A stretch of 64,000 nt of DNA from Jacaranda mimosifolia (lineage: Eukaryota; Streptophyta; Magnoliopsida; Lamiales; Bignoniaceae): positions 20,043,246 to 20,107,245 of the forward strand of contig CM032119.1 of assembly GCA_018894105.1 (NCBI GenBank). Reading direction: 5' to 3'. Of this stretch, positions 34,843 to 46,340 are shown in pieces. The notes under the pieces were generated by a model that did not search any database, was not told the DNA's origin, and saw only the letters and a program-made list of their open reading frames with translations. How positions within the stretch are numbered: the stretch's first letter is position 1; every line of letters begins with the position of its first letter. The position numbers were made by a program, and so were the translations under genes.

Positions 34843-35611
34843 CAGCGACGGATCCACAGAGGGGCAAGCGGGGGCAATAGTCCCCCCAACATTTTGATGG
34901 TTCTTGTTTGCCCCCCATGGCCATATTTATATATATGTATGTATATATATTGAATACGTTAGTTTGTATATATATATATATTTACATATATATATGATTT
35001 TTTGTAATAAATTTTAGTTTGTATATATTTAATTATTTAGTATTAATACCTATTTTAGTTTTGGAATGTTTAAAACAAATTTTTAGGCCCATATTTTTAA
35101 TTAAATAATTCACAATTAAATTAAGCCCATTAGGGCACTTCTATTTTATTTATTTGAGAACATATTTATAAGGATCTAGCCAAAGAAAACATTTATAACT
35201 TTATATTAACTCACAGAATAATTAAAATCTCTCCCTTTTGACTATAACGAGATTGAGGCAAAGAGAAAAATTAATCATGGGCGAGCTTACTATCATCGAT
35301 TCATTTTTAGAGAGAAAATGTAGTGATAATGTAAGAGTTAGTGAATCATCTTCTACTCCATCATCAACAATTCAATCCAATAATGAAGAACAACATCAAT
35401 TTAAAATTACAAGAGTGGAAAAAGAACTTGATGTTTCTTTATTAGGAAAAGATCCGAAAAAGCGCTTACCAATTTGGCAATATAATGCTCAACGGGAAAA
35501 AGTTTGACAATTTTATATACAATCGAATTCATAGATTATAAAACTTATATTTGAACTTTTATATTTTATAATTTTTGCCCCCCCAGAGTCTCAGTTCTGG
35601 ATCTGTCCTTG
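34843..35611 (+). mobile_element. hAT transposon derivative inserted in the copia A leader
   Basis: 769 bp with a perfect 8-bp duplication ctagaggg on both sides (34,835-34,842 and 35,612-35,619). Terminal inverted repeats are cagcgacggatcca and, from the other end, caaggacagatcca (11 of 14 match), with G/C-rich runs just inside, as in many plant hAT elements. The sibling copia copies lack it: copy C reads cttctaaggggtgaagg at 59,876. It carries a transposase N-terminal remnant. Confidence 0.92.
35238..35507 (+). pseudogene. N-terminal remnant of a TTF-zinc-finger hAT transposase
   Basis: 89 codons; the second Met (in IMGELTIIDSFLERK) is the likelier start. The pattern of a short basic N-terminus, a Ser-rich segment and LGKDPKKRLPIWQYNAQRE fits the beginning of plant TTF-type zinc-finger hAT transposases (which typically have DP..R.pI..Y....RD..RR.Y). 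A TGA follows EKV where a basic residue is expected, after which QFYIQ continues for a few codons. The zinc finger, catalytic core and dimerisation region are deleted, so the element is non-autonomous. Confidence 0.6.
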
Positions 35612-35776
35612 CTAGAGGGTGAAGGATTTGATAAAATAGTGGGAGGAAAACATGCTTGAAAGACCATAAACATGTTTTAAATATCAAATCAATCCCATGC
35701 TTATACTCTTTTTTTGCCTCTTGTAGATTTTTGAAATCTCTAAACAAAAATAGCTAAAAATCCACTCGCAAGAATT

Positions 35777-36604
35777 TTGGAAACTAATAAACTAACCTGG
35801 CCAAACTTCCAATATTGGTTAAGGAACCTTAAAATCATTATTGACTTTGAAAAGCGGACTTACGTCCTTCATCAAAATCCTGTGGACACACTTGGTGATG
35901 ACGCCACTGATGCACAACGTGAAATGTTCACTAAATTTTTAGATGATGGTCTACAAGTGAGGTGTGTCATGATGGCATCCATGTTCAATGAGGTCCAAGA
36001 GACTCATGAGCACACGAAACATGCTCAAGAGATCTATGTGTACTTACAAGAGTTGTATGGTGTACAAAGTAGACACGAAAGGTTCGCTTTATCTAAAGAG
36101 CTTTTCAGGGCAAGGATGAGTGAAGGGTCTAATGTCCATGATCACGACCTCAAGATGATTGGACTCATCGAGAAGCTTAGACAGTTGGATATGGTCATGG
36201 ACAATGACCTTTACGTGGATTTGATCCTACAATCATTACTATTGTCATATGATCAATTCGTTATGAACTTCAATTTGTCCAAGCAAGATATTACGATTAA
36301 CGAATTGATCAATATGCTTGTGACCTCGGAGGTATCTATGAGAAAGAAAAATCCCTTTATGCTTGCATCTTCCTCCAATTCGAAAGGCCCTAGGGGTCCT
36401 AGAAAGGGAGGTAAGAGGAAGAAGAGTTCTTCCTCGAAAGGGAAGCAACCCGAGAGGGTTAAGAAGAAGGTTAAAACAGAAGCTAATTATTTCCACTATG
36501 GCAAAAAGGGGCATTGGAAAAGAAATGGCGAAGCCTTCCTTGCAACCTTTGAGAAAGGTATGTACTTTATTGAAGTGCACATGATGACTAATTCTTCCAC
36601 ATAG
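35777..36604 (+). pseudogene. Copia A gag
   Basis: A 275-codon open frame whose first codon is TTG; the homologous position in copy C is ATG (tatggaaacc at 60,052), so the original start was probably lost by one substitution. It has the copia gag pattern (UBN2-type): WLRNLKIII, VQETHEHTKHAQEIYVYLQELYG, ALSKELFRARM and FVMNFNLSKQDITINELINML, then a Lys/Ser-rich tail. The zinc knuckle reads YFHYGKKGHWKRNG: the three Cys of CX2CX4HX4C are Tyr, Tyr and Gly, leaving only His. Gag is thus structurally long but RNA-binding defective. It ends at a TAG just before the protease. Confidence 0.88.
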
Positions 36605-37750
36605 GTATTTGATACCGCATACGGTTCTCACCTTTGTAATTCATTACAGGGGATGGAAAGAAGAAGGAGTCTTCGTGAAGGGGATATGATCCTCTGCCTA
36701 GGAAATGGAGCAAGAGTTGCGGCCAATTTCTAAGGCGTTATCAAGTTAATTTGGGGAATGCTTGCATTGTACTTGATTCACTTTATTATATACCCCACCT
36801 TGTTAAGAACATTGTTTTAATTCCCGTTCTTGATAATGAAGGATTTGATTTTACTATATCGAATGGGAAGCTGATGGCATTAAAGAATAGTTCTTTAATT
36901 GCTCAAGGTATATTAATAAATGGATTGTACATACTTGATTCTCAACCTTCACTGATGCACATTTTATGCACATTCAATCAAGTAAAAGAAAATTAGATAT
37001 CCAAGAAGATGCCATTTTTTGGCATGCAAGACTTGGTCATATCTCTAAGAATAGGATGAACAAGTTACAAGCTCTCAAAGCACTAAATGTTGATGGCATT
37101 GAAGACCTTCCTACCTGTGAATCTTGTTTAAAGAAAAAAATGACCAAAGCTCATTTTGTAGGAAAAACGGAGCGCTCCATAAGTCTTTTGGATTTGATCC
37201 ATAGAGATGTTTGTGGACCACTAAGAGTTAGTGGGAGAGGAGGCTATTCCTACTTTATCACCTTCACCGGTGACTTTAGTCGGTACGGACACGTGTTTTT
37301 TATGAAGAACAAGTCCGAAGCCTTTGAAAAGTTCAAAGAGTATAGGAATGAAGTAGAAAAGCAATTGGGGCTAAGTATTAAAGCTCTTTGATCGGATTGA
37401 GGGGGAGAATACTTGAGCATCGAATTCTTGGATTATCTAAAAGAGAATGAGATTCTCTTTCAATAGACTCCACCCGGCATACCCCAACTCAATGGAGTAG
37501 CCGAAAAGAGAAATCGTACCTTGTTGGGCATGGTGCGCTCTATGATGAGTTTTTCCACTGTGCCTATATCCTTTTGGGGATACGCCTTACGTACGGCAGC
37601 AAAGCTACTGAATATAGTACCTTCAAAGTCAGTGCCCAAAACACCACATGAGATATAGCATAACAAAACACCCTCTTACCATTATCTTAAGGTTTGGGGA
37701 TCTCCTGCGTACATGAGATGGACAGTGGGAGATAAGTTAGATAGTAGATC
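36605..37750 (+). pseudogene. Copia A protease and integrase region
   Basis: VFDTAYGSHLCNS marks the protease active-site region (36,606 on). A pre-integrase segment follows (36,751-36,996: NACIVLDSLYYIPHLVKNIV), then 36,966-37,391 with the zinc module HARLGHISKNRMNKL..CESC and the core beginning DLIHRDVCGPL and FITFTGDFSRYGHVFFMK. The second catalytic Asp is beside a TGA at about 37,394 (followed by GGEYLS), and the Glu region reads GVAEKRNRTL (about 37,500). There are at least four stops or frame changes. Confidence 0.87.
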
Positions 37751-39612
37751 CACCTTGTGCAAGTTTGTGGGATACCCTAGAGAGTCTATGGGTTACTACT
37801 TTTGTGATACCTCGAAACAAAAGGTGTTTGCTCGAGGAATACCTACATTTTGAAAAAGTAATTTCTATTAGATAGAAATGGCATTGTTGTTGAACTTGAT
37901 GAAGTTCAAGATGATCATAAAATCCCACAAGCGGTGGAAACAAGCAAGCAAGTAAAGCTTTGTACTCAACCTCTATATAGGTCAGATCGAATCAAGAAGC
38001 AACCCGAAAAGTTCAGATTCCTTCATGAGATGGGCCAATTGGATGATGATCCGAAGATTTATGAGGAAGCTATGTTGGACTTAGATTTGGGACATTGGCT
38101 TGAAGCCATGAGATCCGAAATGGACTCCATGTACTCAAACAAAGTATAGACTTTGGTAGATCCACCAAAGGGAATAGTTCCCGTTAGTTGCAAGTGGATC
38201 TATAAGTGAAAGCTTGGAGTAGATGGAGAAGTAGTGGCTTTTAAGGCACGACTAATGGCAAAGGGTTACACTTAAAGACCTAGTATTGATTTTGAGGAAA
38301 CTTTTTCATCGATCATTATGCCTAAGTCTATTTGGATTCTACTTGCCATAGCTGCATATTATGACTATGAGATATGACAAATGGATATGAAAACTGTTTT
38401 CCTCAATGGTGACATTGAAGAAGAAATATATATGGAGCAACCATAAGGTTTTACATCCAAAGGGAGTGAGCAAAAGCTTTGCAAACTCCAGAGATCCATT
38501 TGTGGACTCAAACAAGTGTCCTGAAGTTGGAATATATATTTTGATAAAACAGTCAAATCATTTGGCTTTGTCAAAAGTGTGTATGAACCATGTGTGTACA
38601 AGAAGGCTATTGGGAGTTCAGTACAATTTATTGTGCTTTATGTCGATGACATCTTTCTCATTGGGAATGAGGTAGGAATGTTAGAGTGTACTAAAGCATG
38701 GTTATCTACACAATTCTCCATGAAGGATTTGGGAGAAGCATCATATGTATTGGGAATACATATCTATAGAAGAGACAGGTCTAAGAGGATGCTGGGGCTA
38801 TCCCAAACCCCGTATATTGACAAGATACTAAAGAGGTTTAATATGGAAGAATCCAAGAAGGGATTCCTTCCCATGGGACATGGCATTCGTCTCTCAAAGT
38901 CTATGGCTCCCCAGACTGAGAAATAGAATGAAGGATGTCTCACATACCTTATGCCTCCGCCATTGGTAGCATAATATATGCAGTTCATTATACAAGACCG
39001 GATGTGGCACACTCGCTAAGTATTACGAGTAGGTTCCAATCCAATCCCAGTGAAAGTCACTAGATAGCCGTGAAAGCAATCCTTAAGTACTTGAGAAGAA
39101 CTAAGGATTTGTTTTTGGTATACGACAATGGAGAATTGTAACTAGAGGGGTTTTGGGATTCAAGTTTCCAATCCGATGTAGATGACCTCAAATCTACTTT
39201 TAGATTCATATTTTGCCTCAATGGCGGCGTGGTGAGTTGAAAGAGTTCCAAACAAGACACCACAACTAATTCCACCATTGAAGCAGAATATATTACGGCT
39301 TCAGAAGCTGTAAAGGAAGGTGTTTAGATGAAAAACTTCATTCAAGAGTTGAATGTAGTGCTTAGCATTGTTGAGCCAGTTGTTGTCTTTTGTGACAACA
39401 CCGGGGTGGTAGCATAAGCTAAAGAGCCAAGATCTCATCAGAAATCCAAGCACATTTTAAGGCAATATCATTTGATTCGGGATATCATTGATAGAGGCAA
39501 CATCCGAGTGGAGAGAGTTACCTCAGAAGAGAATATAGCATATCCACTAACTAAACCCCTAACGCAAAAGGTTTTTGAAGAACATCTTGAGAAGATGGGG
39601 CATTGGTTTTAG
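37751..39612 (+). pseudogene. Copia A reverse transcriptase and RNase H region
   Basis: Fragments in order: VPVSCKWIYK (38,180), FEETFSSIIMPKSIW, QMDMKTVFLNGDIEEEIYMEQP, SICGLKQ, then the open stretch 38,579-38,926 with VLYVDDIFLIGNE (catalytic YVDD at 38,639-38,650), FSMKDLGEASYVLGI and FLPMGHGI. RNase H remains include TTIEAEYITASEA (about 39,265) and VVVFCDNTG. Many TAG/TGA codons interrupt it. The frame ends near 39,612, just before the polypurine tract. Confidence 0.87.
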
Positions 39613-39626
39613 GGCAAGTGGGAGAT
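39611..39626 (+). other. Polypurine tract of copia A
   Basis: agggcaagtgggagat lies immediately before the 3' LTR start at tgttggaatgg. Confidence 0.8.
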
Positions 39627-41854
39627 TGTTGGAATGGTGCCTGGCAAGCCAATCAGATTGGCTTTGTAAAAGCTATTTCCTTGTAAAACAATCTTGATTG
39701 AATGATATTATTTATATGACCATCTTTATCTTATGCTTTATATTACTTCACTTGCATTTGGATAAAGCTCTTAGATCACACATGACTATGGGACTTGCTT
39801 TGATGATCGTGGAATAAGTCTTACATGGTCGTGATCTTAAATCTTCCAAGTCATAGGATCTTTGGATATAGGGCATCAAAGATTCAGATAGACTTGCACT
39901 AACGATGCATAAATCCAAGAGTTGGATATTACTCCGTTCCATGAGCAATTTGTATGAGATAAGGGTGCATGTTGGTGGGTGCTTGTTAGAGAACAAGACA
40001 CTAAAGTCCTTTTGGAGAATTCACTAGGTAGCGATAGTGGCTAGTCGGTAGTGGTCAAGTCCCCTGCTTACGCTAGTGCATGTTATTAGTCCTCTGACCT
40101 AAGGATCTATGGTAACCTTGTGTCCGATCCTCATGCTTTGACTCTTTCTTGACCACTTAGTGGGTCTTTCGGGTTGAGGTTGGGTATGAGCTACTTGGCA
40201 TGGAGATTTGTGAGATCCAAGATAGAATCTGACTCCTCGCTTTTGTGAAGGGCGAGTACATCTCCTATGTGTTCTATAATGATCGATTCTAAGCAATCCT
40301 TGCACAAGGTGGTGTGATAATTTGGAAAAGGAGTTTTCCAAAGGTGAGGTCACACAAGGGAATCAAACATTGAGAATAGAGACATAGTATCGAGGTTATT
40401 AGAAAGCCGACAAATATCTTGTCGTAGGCCTCTTTTGGGAGATAGGAGATGGAAGGACCGTATTTGCATGGAATGCGTAGAGCTATGATGGTTCCCCAAA
40501 ATATTCATTTCAGCCAATTAGTTAAGCTCCATGGGCTTGAGGTTGGACATCGACCATGGGGATTGGGTACTCTTCAATTAATGAGATTAATTGAATCGAG
40601 TCGATTAGTTTAAAAGGAGTTTTAAACTAAAATTAATATAAGATATTCAAAAGTCACAAAGAGTTGTGAGCCCATGTCCAATGAATGGTAGAACCTATTA
40701 GGTCACACACAAAAACCAAATAGCTTGCAAAATTGGTAGAGAAATTTTCTTAAGTGTTATAAAATTCACCTCTTTGGTGACCGATTTTCAAGGGTCCAAT
40801 CCAACGGTCAATTTTAGTTTGATTAATTTAAATGTTAAATTAACCAACTTATTTAAGAGTTAAATTAGACCAATAATGAAGGAGTTAATTATTTGGTGCC
40901 ATGTTGACAATCAATTGGACAAGTTGACTTGAAGAGTTAAGTTGACTAATTTAAGCTTGTTTGATCTAAAAGTTAAATCAAAGGTTAATTAATTAAATTA
41001 AAGTGTTTCATTTAATTAATGGGAAGAATACATTTTTGAAGGAAAATTCAAATGAAGTGTAAAATAACATCTTAATTAATTTGGAATTAGATTCCAAATG
41101 AAATTGAAATGCACATGAAATTCAAGTAAGACTTGAATTTGAATTTTGCCAACTTGGCATGCCACCTTAGGTGATCACCTTATGGAAGGTGTGATGCCAA
41201 CTAGCACCACACCTTCCACCCTCTATATATAGATATAGAGGGCATGCAAAATTCAAAATTGATTGCTGAAAAGTGTGAGAATTAGATTCTTACATTCCCT
41301 CAAAAATCTCTCTCTCTATGCATTGCATCATTAGTTGAAGCTTTGCATTTCTTCTTCTTCCCAACTTGAAAATTGGCCTCCTCTACCTAATTTTCTCCTC
41401 TCTAACTCCATATTCTAGTGAGGGGAAATTAGAAGATTGTTTGGTGTGTGGATCATATCAATAGAGATAAGGCACTTGACTTGCTCGGTTTTGGAGATCC
41501 ATCTGCAGTAGCTTCCGGTTGGAAATTTTTTTTGGAGTGATCTAGATGCATTTTTGGCTCCAATTTTTCACAGTTTCTTCTCCTATGTGTGGAGGTGTTC
41601 CAAATTTAATTTCGTGATTTTTGGAGCAGTGTAGCCTAGGAAAACATTGCCATCTTTTCGCTATGCCAGTTCCAGATAATTTCTAGACTCCTGAGAGATA
41701 GTTGATCTTCTCCCTTTTTTTGAGCTACAAGAGGTAATTCTACATCCTAATCCAGATATATAGCATGAGTATATCCTTGGTAGCTTGAGTATTTTATTTA
41801 TTTTCAAGCTTTTAAAGTTTTGATTTATGGATCCTAATGCTACTCTTGCCTTCA
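39627..41854 (+). repeat. 3' LTR of copia A (2,228 bp)
   Basis: From tgttggaatggtgcc to tgccttca, with TG..CA ends. It is unusually long for copia. It contains gattgaatgatatt, the aatcgagtcgattag motif, gggctc/gagccc blocks, repeated taatttaagagtt motifs, the palindrome at 41,188-41,213 and the TATA box at 41,224-41,232. Confidence 0.92.
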
Positions 41855-43449
41855 GTCGGAGTACAGAAGCCTCATCAACCTTGGAGAGGGCAAAATGAAG
41901 AATGAACTGGAGGGAAATATATATCCTTTTCCACCTCAGCAAGTGGATATACAGTTAGTGCTCTTTGCTATCACTGCAATTGTGCACTACAACTAGACTT
42001 TAAACCAACATGGTCAAACACCAAATCATTATGGAAAACTCTTTAAGCTGAGAAATGCATCCACATTTGAAAAATAACAACTCATATGGACAATTATAAA
42101 GGATGGTGGACAGTCCTAAGAGATGAGGTGAATACCCTTTAATAGGCAGCCTTAAAGGTATCTCACAGCCAGAAAGATAGTAGATGATCTTAAAAAATAG
42201 AGTTTAGAAGAGTGTTGGTGCTTCTATCCTAATAGAAGATAAAATGCCAAAGAATGTAACCGCTTGAAGGGCTAGATCGAGAGACTAATCTAGTGAGAAT
42301 ATCCTAAGGAAGTACCACCAAGCGATATAAACAACCCCTAGAAAATAGAATGGACTTGAAGTGTAGAGAATTGGTAGACGTGAGAGCTACAATTGAAGCC
42401 TCAAAAAAGACTACGATGATATTGATTTGATAATATATCCTATTCAAAACCCGATTTATGATCTCCAATAGACCCACAAGAGACAAATTTGTTAATACTA
42501 AAGAGGCCCTCGTAAGAGCCTCATAGTGGATGTAAGCACACTTGCCAGAAATGGCCCCCACACTTGTGAAGTGCACTCATAACTGTCTAACATCACATTT
42601 GAAAGAGATTTGGAGGCAAAAAAGCATAAACATATTAACATCTCAATAGTCCTAGCCTCTCTAACCTACTTCTTGTAGGGAAGATCCCAGTAGACAGTGA
42701 AAGCTCCACAAATATCTTATGTATGACTCACTCTTCCAACTAGGCATAACCAATGCCTAGCTGCAAAAAACAAAGTATCATTTGGTTGGGCCCAATGAAG
42801 AAACCATAGAGGTGAGCAGCCAAGAATAAAGTGTGAAGAAATGCAAGATCAAAGTTGAAGAGATCCCCAAAGAGGTCGAAGTTTCCCCAAGGAATCTGGC
42901 AAACACCTTCGAGATTAGAGATAGAATTCTAAATATGAAGGATGATGTAAGATTCTAACCAAAGTTAACAAGTAGATAAAGAATTATTAAGACTCTCGGA
43001 GTTAGTGGAAGCTGCAAAAAAATCTCAAAGTTGAACAATACCCCACATACCTAGTAAGAAATGCACTCAATAGGCTAAAATGCAACAGTGCCCAAGTATG
43101 CTCAAGAATCCTCCAAGACAATGGCTATTTCTTTTGCTACTACAAAACACGCAAACATACTTCTATGTACTTGTCTATCTCTATTCAGTAACTACTTATA
43201 CAACTAACTTATATGCATTAAAACCTCTTTAAGGGTGCGTGGCAAAGACCATTATAACACCCCCCATGGGGTGCATAGCGGTAACTATTATAAGAACCCC
43301 TAGGGATGCATAGCAAAGATCACTATAAGACCTCACAAGAAATGCATGGCATAAGACCACTATAAGACTCCCTAAGGGATGCTTGGTGAAGATCATTATA
43401 AGACCCCTTAAAGGGCCCGCGGGAAAAACACCAAAGCCCACCACAGGGA
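41855..43449. other. Spacer between copia A and copia B
   Basis: Unrecognised, rather A-rich DNA that looks like decayed repeat. A 36-bp array sits at its right end. The frame 42,304-42,576 (minus) has no recognisable product. The style of the right part resembles 53,670-55,040 beyond copia B, suggesting that B was inserted into one older element. Confidence 0.5.
43232..43418. repeat. Five-copy ~36-bp degenerate tandem array
   Basis: Units of the form gggatgcatagcaaagat plus cactataagaccccta recur five times, at 43,232, 43,265, 43,308, 43,345 and 43,380 approximately. Confidence 0.75.
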
Positions 43450-45649
43450 TGAAGTCATATGTAGCGCTAAGATCCAATAATTAACACTTTAAAAATGAAA
43501 ATTAACTCAGCCACATATGATAACAAGGATCTAAACATGCTGATGATTTAGGTTAAGATAGAGAATTACCTTGATTCACAAAAATCCAAGGAAATGAGGA
43601 AGATGATTTCAACAACTTGAAACTGTCTCCCAGCAGCATAGTGGAGAGTGAATAACTTCTGCTTGATCAAAAATCCTCCATAAATTTGGAATATTTCACA
43701 GCACGTTTTCAACTACTTGATGAAGCTACTGTAAAAAATCCAACTCAAAAAGCCAAAGGGAACCTCCTGGAAAAATTGGCCAAAGTTGCTGCCCTGATAG
43801 TGGATCTTCAAAGGCTAGCAATCTTGCCTTTAACGTTATGATCCACACACCAATTCTAAATCCTTTTCTCTTTAATATCAGCTAGAGAATAAAGAGGACA
43901 ATTGCAGAGATGGAGGCTTGATTTGGATGTAGGAGAAGAAGAAAAGTGAAGCTTCAACACATGAGGCAACACTTAAAAAAGGAGGGAAAATGTGAAAGAA
44001 TCTAATTCTTTGCAATGTGTGCAAGCTTGTTGTCCCTCTCTCCCTCTATATCTATATATAGAATGAGGATGGTGTGATGCCAAGTTGGCATCACACCTTC
44101 CTCAAGGGTGACGGCCAACTAGCTTGCTTAGTTGGCAAAAATTGAATTTGAATTTTGTATGTATTTTAATTTCATTTGGAATCTCATTTCAAATTAATTA
44201 AAATGCCACACCAAATGAACTTTTCATTTGAATTTTCCCACCAAAATAAACTATTCTCATCAATTAAATTAAACACTTTAATTTAATTAATTAGCCTTTG
44301 ACTTAACTTTTAAGTCAATTAGCACAACTCTTTAAGTTGGTCATTATTAATTTAACTCTTTAAGTTAGCTTGACAATTGATGGTCATGTGGCTCCAAATA
44401 ATTAACTCATTAATTATTAGTCTAATTTAACTCCTTAAATTAATTGATTAATTTAACAATTAAATTAGTCAACCCAAGAAATGACCTCAATTTCGCCAAC
44501 CTCCAAAGTCGGTCCACTAAGAGTAATTTTCTAACGCTTGGAAAAATTCCTCCATCAATAAGGAAATGCTATTGGATTTTGTGTGTGACCCATTAGGTTC
44601 TACTATTCATTGGACATGGGCTCACAGTTCTTTGTGAATTTTAAATATTATATATTCATCTTAGTATAAACTTCTTTAAGCTAATCGACTCAATTCAATT
44701 AATCTTCATTAATTGAAGAGTACCCAATCTCCATGGCTGATGACCAACAATTAGCTGAAATGAATGCTTTTGGAGAACCATTCTAGTTCTACGCGTACCA
44801 TGCAAATACGGTCTGTTTGTCTCTTGTGTCCTGAAAGAGGCCTAGGACAAGATATTTGTCGGCTCCCTAATAGCTTTGATTCTATATCTCTGTTCACATG
44901 TTCGATTCCTCTCTATGACCTTATCTTTGGAAAACTCATTTTCCAAATTGTCATACTTCCTTGTGCAAGGATTTCTTGGAATTGATCATTACAGAGTACA
45001 TATGAGATGCACTCGCCCTTCACAACAACGAGGAGTCAGATCTCATCTTGGATTTCACAAACCTCCATGGCTAAGTAACTCCTGCCCAACCTCCATCTTC
45101 ACGACTCGCTATGTGGCCGAGGAAGAGTTAAAGCATGAGGACCTAAACATAAGGTTACCATAGATCCTTAGGTCAAAGGAATAATTATATACATTAGCAT
45201 AAGCTGGAGAACTTGCCACTACCGGCTTGCCACCTCGACTATCTAGTAGATTCTTCGAGCGGGACCTTCAGTACCTTGTTCCCTAACAAGCACCCACTAA
45301 CATGCACCTATATCTCATATGGCATTGCTTATGAATATATCCAGCTCCTTAGATTTATGCATCGTTAGTGTAAGTCTATCTGGATGTTAGATGCCCTGTC
45401 TCATAAGATCCTATGACTTGAAAAATTTAAGATCATGTCCATGTAAGACTTGTTTCATGATGACCACCCAGGGCGTAACCAAGTCCTATAGTCTTTGTAT
45501 GATCTAAAGGCTTCAACCAAATTCTGGTGAAGTAAAAATAAACATAGGATGAAGATGGCCATTTATTAGATACATTCAATCAAGATTGTACCACAAGTGA
45601 AAGAGTTTACAATGCCAATCTAATTGGTCCACAGGGCACTATTCCAACA
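43450..45649 (-). repeat. 3' LTR of copia B (2,200 bp)
   Basis: Begins tgaagtcatatgtagcgc and ends ctattccaaca in plus reading. The 27-bp palindrome lies at 44,071-44,097, ten bases from the TATA box at 44,052-44,061 (the TATA is to its left, that is, downstream on the minus strand). Confidence 0.92.
44052..44097 (-). promoter_or_regulatory. LTR core promoter: 27-bp perfect palindrome and TATA box (copia B 3' LTR)
   Basis: ggtgtgatgccaa, a single g, then ttggcatcacacc: 13-base arms that match perfectly. ctatatatag lies ten bases away on the downstream side for minus-strand transcription. Confidence 0.65.
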
Positions 45650-46340
45650 ACCTCCCACTTACAATAAATACAACTCCCATAGTCTTAAGATCCATTTTCT
45701 CAAGATGTCCTTTAAAGACCTTTTGCAATAAGGGTTTAGTCAGTAGATCTGCTACATTTTCTTCCTAGGAAACTCTCTCCACTCGGATGTCGCCTTTATT
45801 AATGATCTCCCAGATCAAATGATATCACCTCAAAATATGCTTGGATCGCTGATGAGATCATGGCTCTTTAGCTTGTGCTACCATCCTATTGTTGTCATAG
45901 AAGACAATGACTGGCTTAGCAATGCTAGGCACTACATCCAACTCTTGGATGAAGTTTTTCATCCAAACATCTTCCTTTGTGGCTTCTAAAGATGCAATGT
46001 ACTCCGCTTCAGTGGTTGAACAGCCGTAACTCTTCCAACTCACCACGCCGCTATTAAGGCAAAGTATATCCAAAAGTGAATTTTAGGTTATGTACATCGG
46101 ATTGGAAACTAAAATTCGGAAACCTCTCGAGTTTCAATTCTTCATTGCCATAAACCAAAAATAAGTCCTTAGTTCTTATCAAGTACTTAAGGATTATTTT
46201 TATGGCTATCTAGTAACTTTCACTGGGATAGGATTGGAAACAGCTCGTAACACCTAGAGTGTCGCTGCATTCGGTCTTGTACATTGAACGGCATACATTA
46301 TGCTCCTTATAGCGGAGGCATAAGGTATGTAGGACATCCT
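45650..46340 (-). pseudogene. Copia B RNase H region
   Basis: The minus frame 46,073-45,858 reads STTEAEYIASLEATKEDVWMKNFIQELDV and VIVFYDNN, the RNase H signature of this family. The purine tract before the LTR has become aagtgggaggt. The continuation to RT is broken by stops. Confidence 0.82.

Larger units (their letters stand above)
31763..41854 (+). mobile_element. Ty1/copia element A (5' LTR truncated)
   Basis: The order is 5' LTR remnant, primer-binding site (32,980), long leader with a hAT insertion, gag, protease, integrase, reverse transcriptase, RNase H, polypurine tract, then 3' LTR 39,627-41,854. The integrase-before-RT order defines copia. The YVDD block with ..LSTQFSMKDLGEASYVLGI and the LPMGHGI region resemble the Angela/Tork-type lineage, which I infer rather than prove. 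Coding is interrupted by many stops. Because the 5' LTR lacks about 1 kb at its outer end, no target duplication can be checked; gtcgg follows the 3' LTR. Confidence 0.9.
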
